A stretch of 5,083 bases of DNA from an uncultured Clostridium sp. (GTDB lineage Bacteria > Bacillota > Clostridia > Clostridiales > Clostridiaceae), in NCBI RefSeq assembly GCF_937920395.1, contig NZ_CALEVF010000001.1:1-5083 (forward strand), written 5' to 3'. The notes below the pieces were generated by a model, which saw nothing but the letters and a program-made list of their open reading frames with translations, searched no databases and was not told the origin of the DNA. Shown here one piece after another: positions 5,027 to 5,083 of this stretch. Within the stretch, counting starts at the first letter, position 1; each line of letters begins with the position of its first letter. The position numbers and the translations under genes are program-made.

Positions 5027-5083
5027 TGAGGTGAATTGAAAAAGTAACTTCCACTTTGTAGAGTTAAGTTCCACTGTAAAAAA
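5027..5083. mobile_element. Possible insertion-sequence end (IS21-like repeats), running off the window
   Basis: Read on the minus strand, two copies of GTGGAA(C/G)TTA lie 20 bases apart (5065-5074 and 5045-5054). They sit inside a segment that begins TGAGGTG on the plus strand at 5027. Ends with several short direct repeats carrying GTGGAA-type motifs and a terminal TG are typical of IS21-family elements. No transposase is in view, so the call rests on this pattern alone. Confidence 0.35.

Noticed and set aside
4775..5029. Plus-strand open frame of 84 codons
   Set aside because: Antisense to the start of the 157-aa gene and its leader; no ribosome site.

Overview
This is an AT-rich window, roughly 30% G+C by eye, with strong AGGAGG-type ribosome binding sites and Rho-independent terminators. 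That points to a low-GC Bacillota (Bacillus- or Clostridium-like) chromosome or large plasmid. Every gene I accept lies on the minus strand, so the window reads from high to low coordinates. The plus-strand open frames are shadows.

The window looks like a decaying accessory island. From about 5083 down to 945 there is a row of small genes (about 100-160 codons) and gene fragments, with no full-length toxin. The layout resembles the orphan toxin-tip and immunity cassettes found downstream of polymorphic toxins (LXG, Rhs/WapA or CdiA type). The order is: a possible insertion-sequence end (5027-5083); a 21-codon tail of a lost protein (4957-5022); a 157-aa gene (4466-4939); a 101-aa gene starting with GTG (4021-4326) and terminator T1; a 106-aa gene whose frame continues upstream through one TGA (3500-3820) and terminator T2; a broken gene with a frameshift and a TGA (3015-3417); a 74-codon toxin-tip-like remnant (2783-3007) followed by a small gene with two in-frame stops (2525-2770); two intact, well-initiated small genes (2134-2457 and 1765-2097) and terminator T3; a remnant with one in-frame stop (1371-1619) and degraded terminator T4; and a heavily broken remnant (about 945-1239). 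The immunity reading is inferred from size, order and the adjoining C-terminal remnants. I do not securely recognise the individual families.

Two kinds of repeat tie the row together. A 64-bp segment encoding EM(K/Q)DIIR(P/S)VSSSS occurs at 1155-1218 and 3833-3896. The terminators T2, T3 and T4 share related sequence, and T1 is a stronger hairpin in the equivalent place. Each terminator ends one block and the next block starts just beyond it, as expected if blocks are gained, lost and duplicated by recombination.

At the left end (1-754) is the N-terminal part of an McrB-type AAA+ GTPase gene, the motor subunit of a type IV, modification-dependent restriction system. It has a frameshift near 694-702. 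Between Walker A and Walker B it is also interrupted by about 140 bp of foreign-looking palindromic DNA (about 326-466). A hairpin at 864-892 separates it from the immunity-like row. Together this is a defence and competition island with many inactivated parts.
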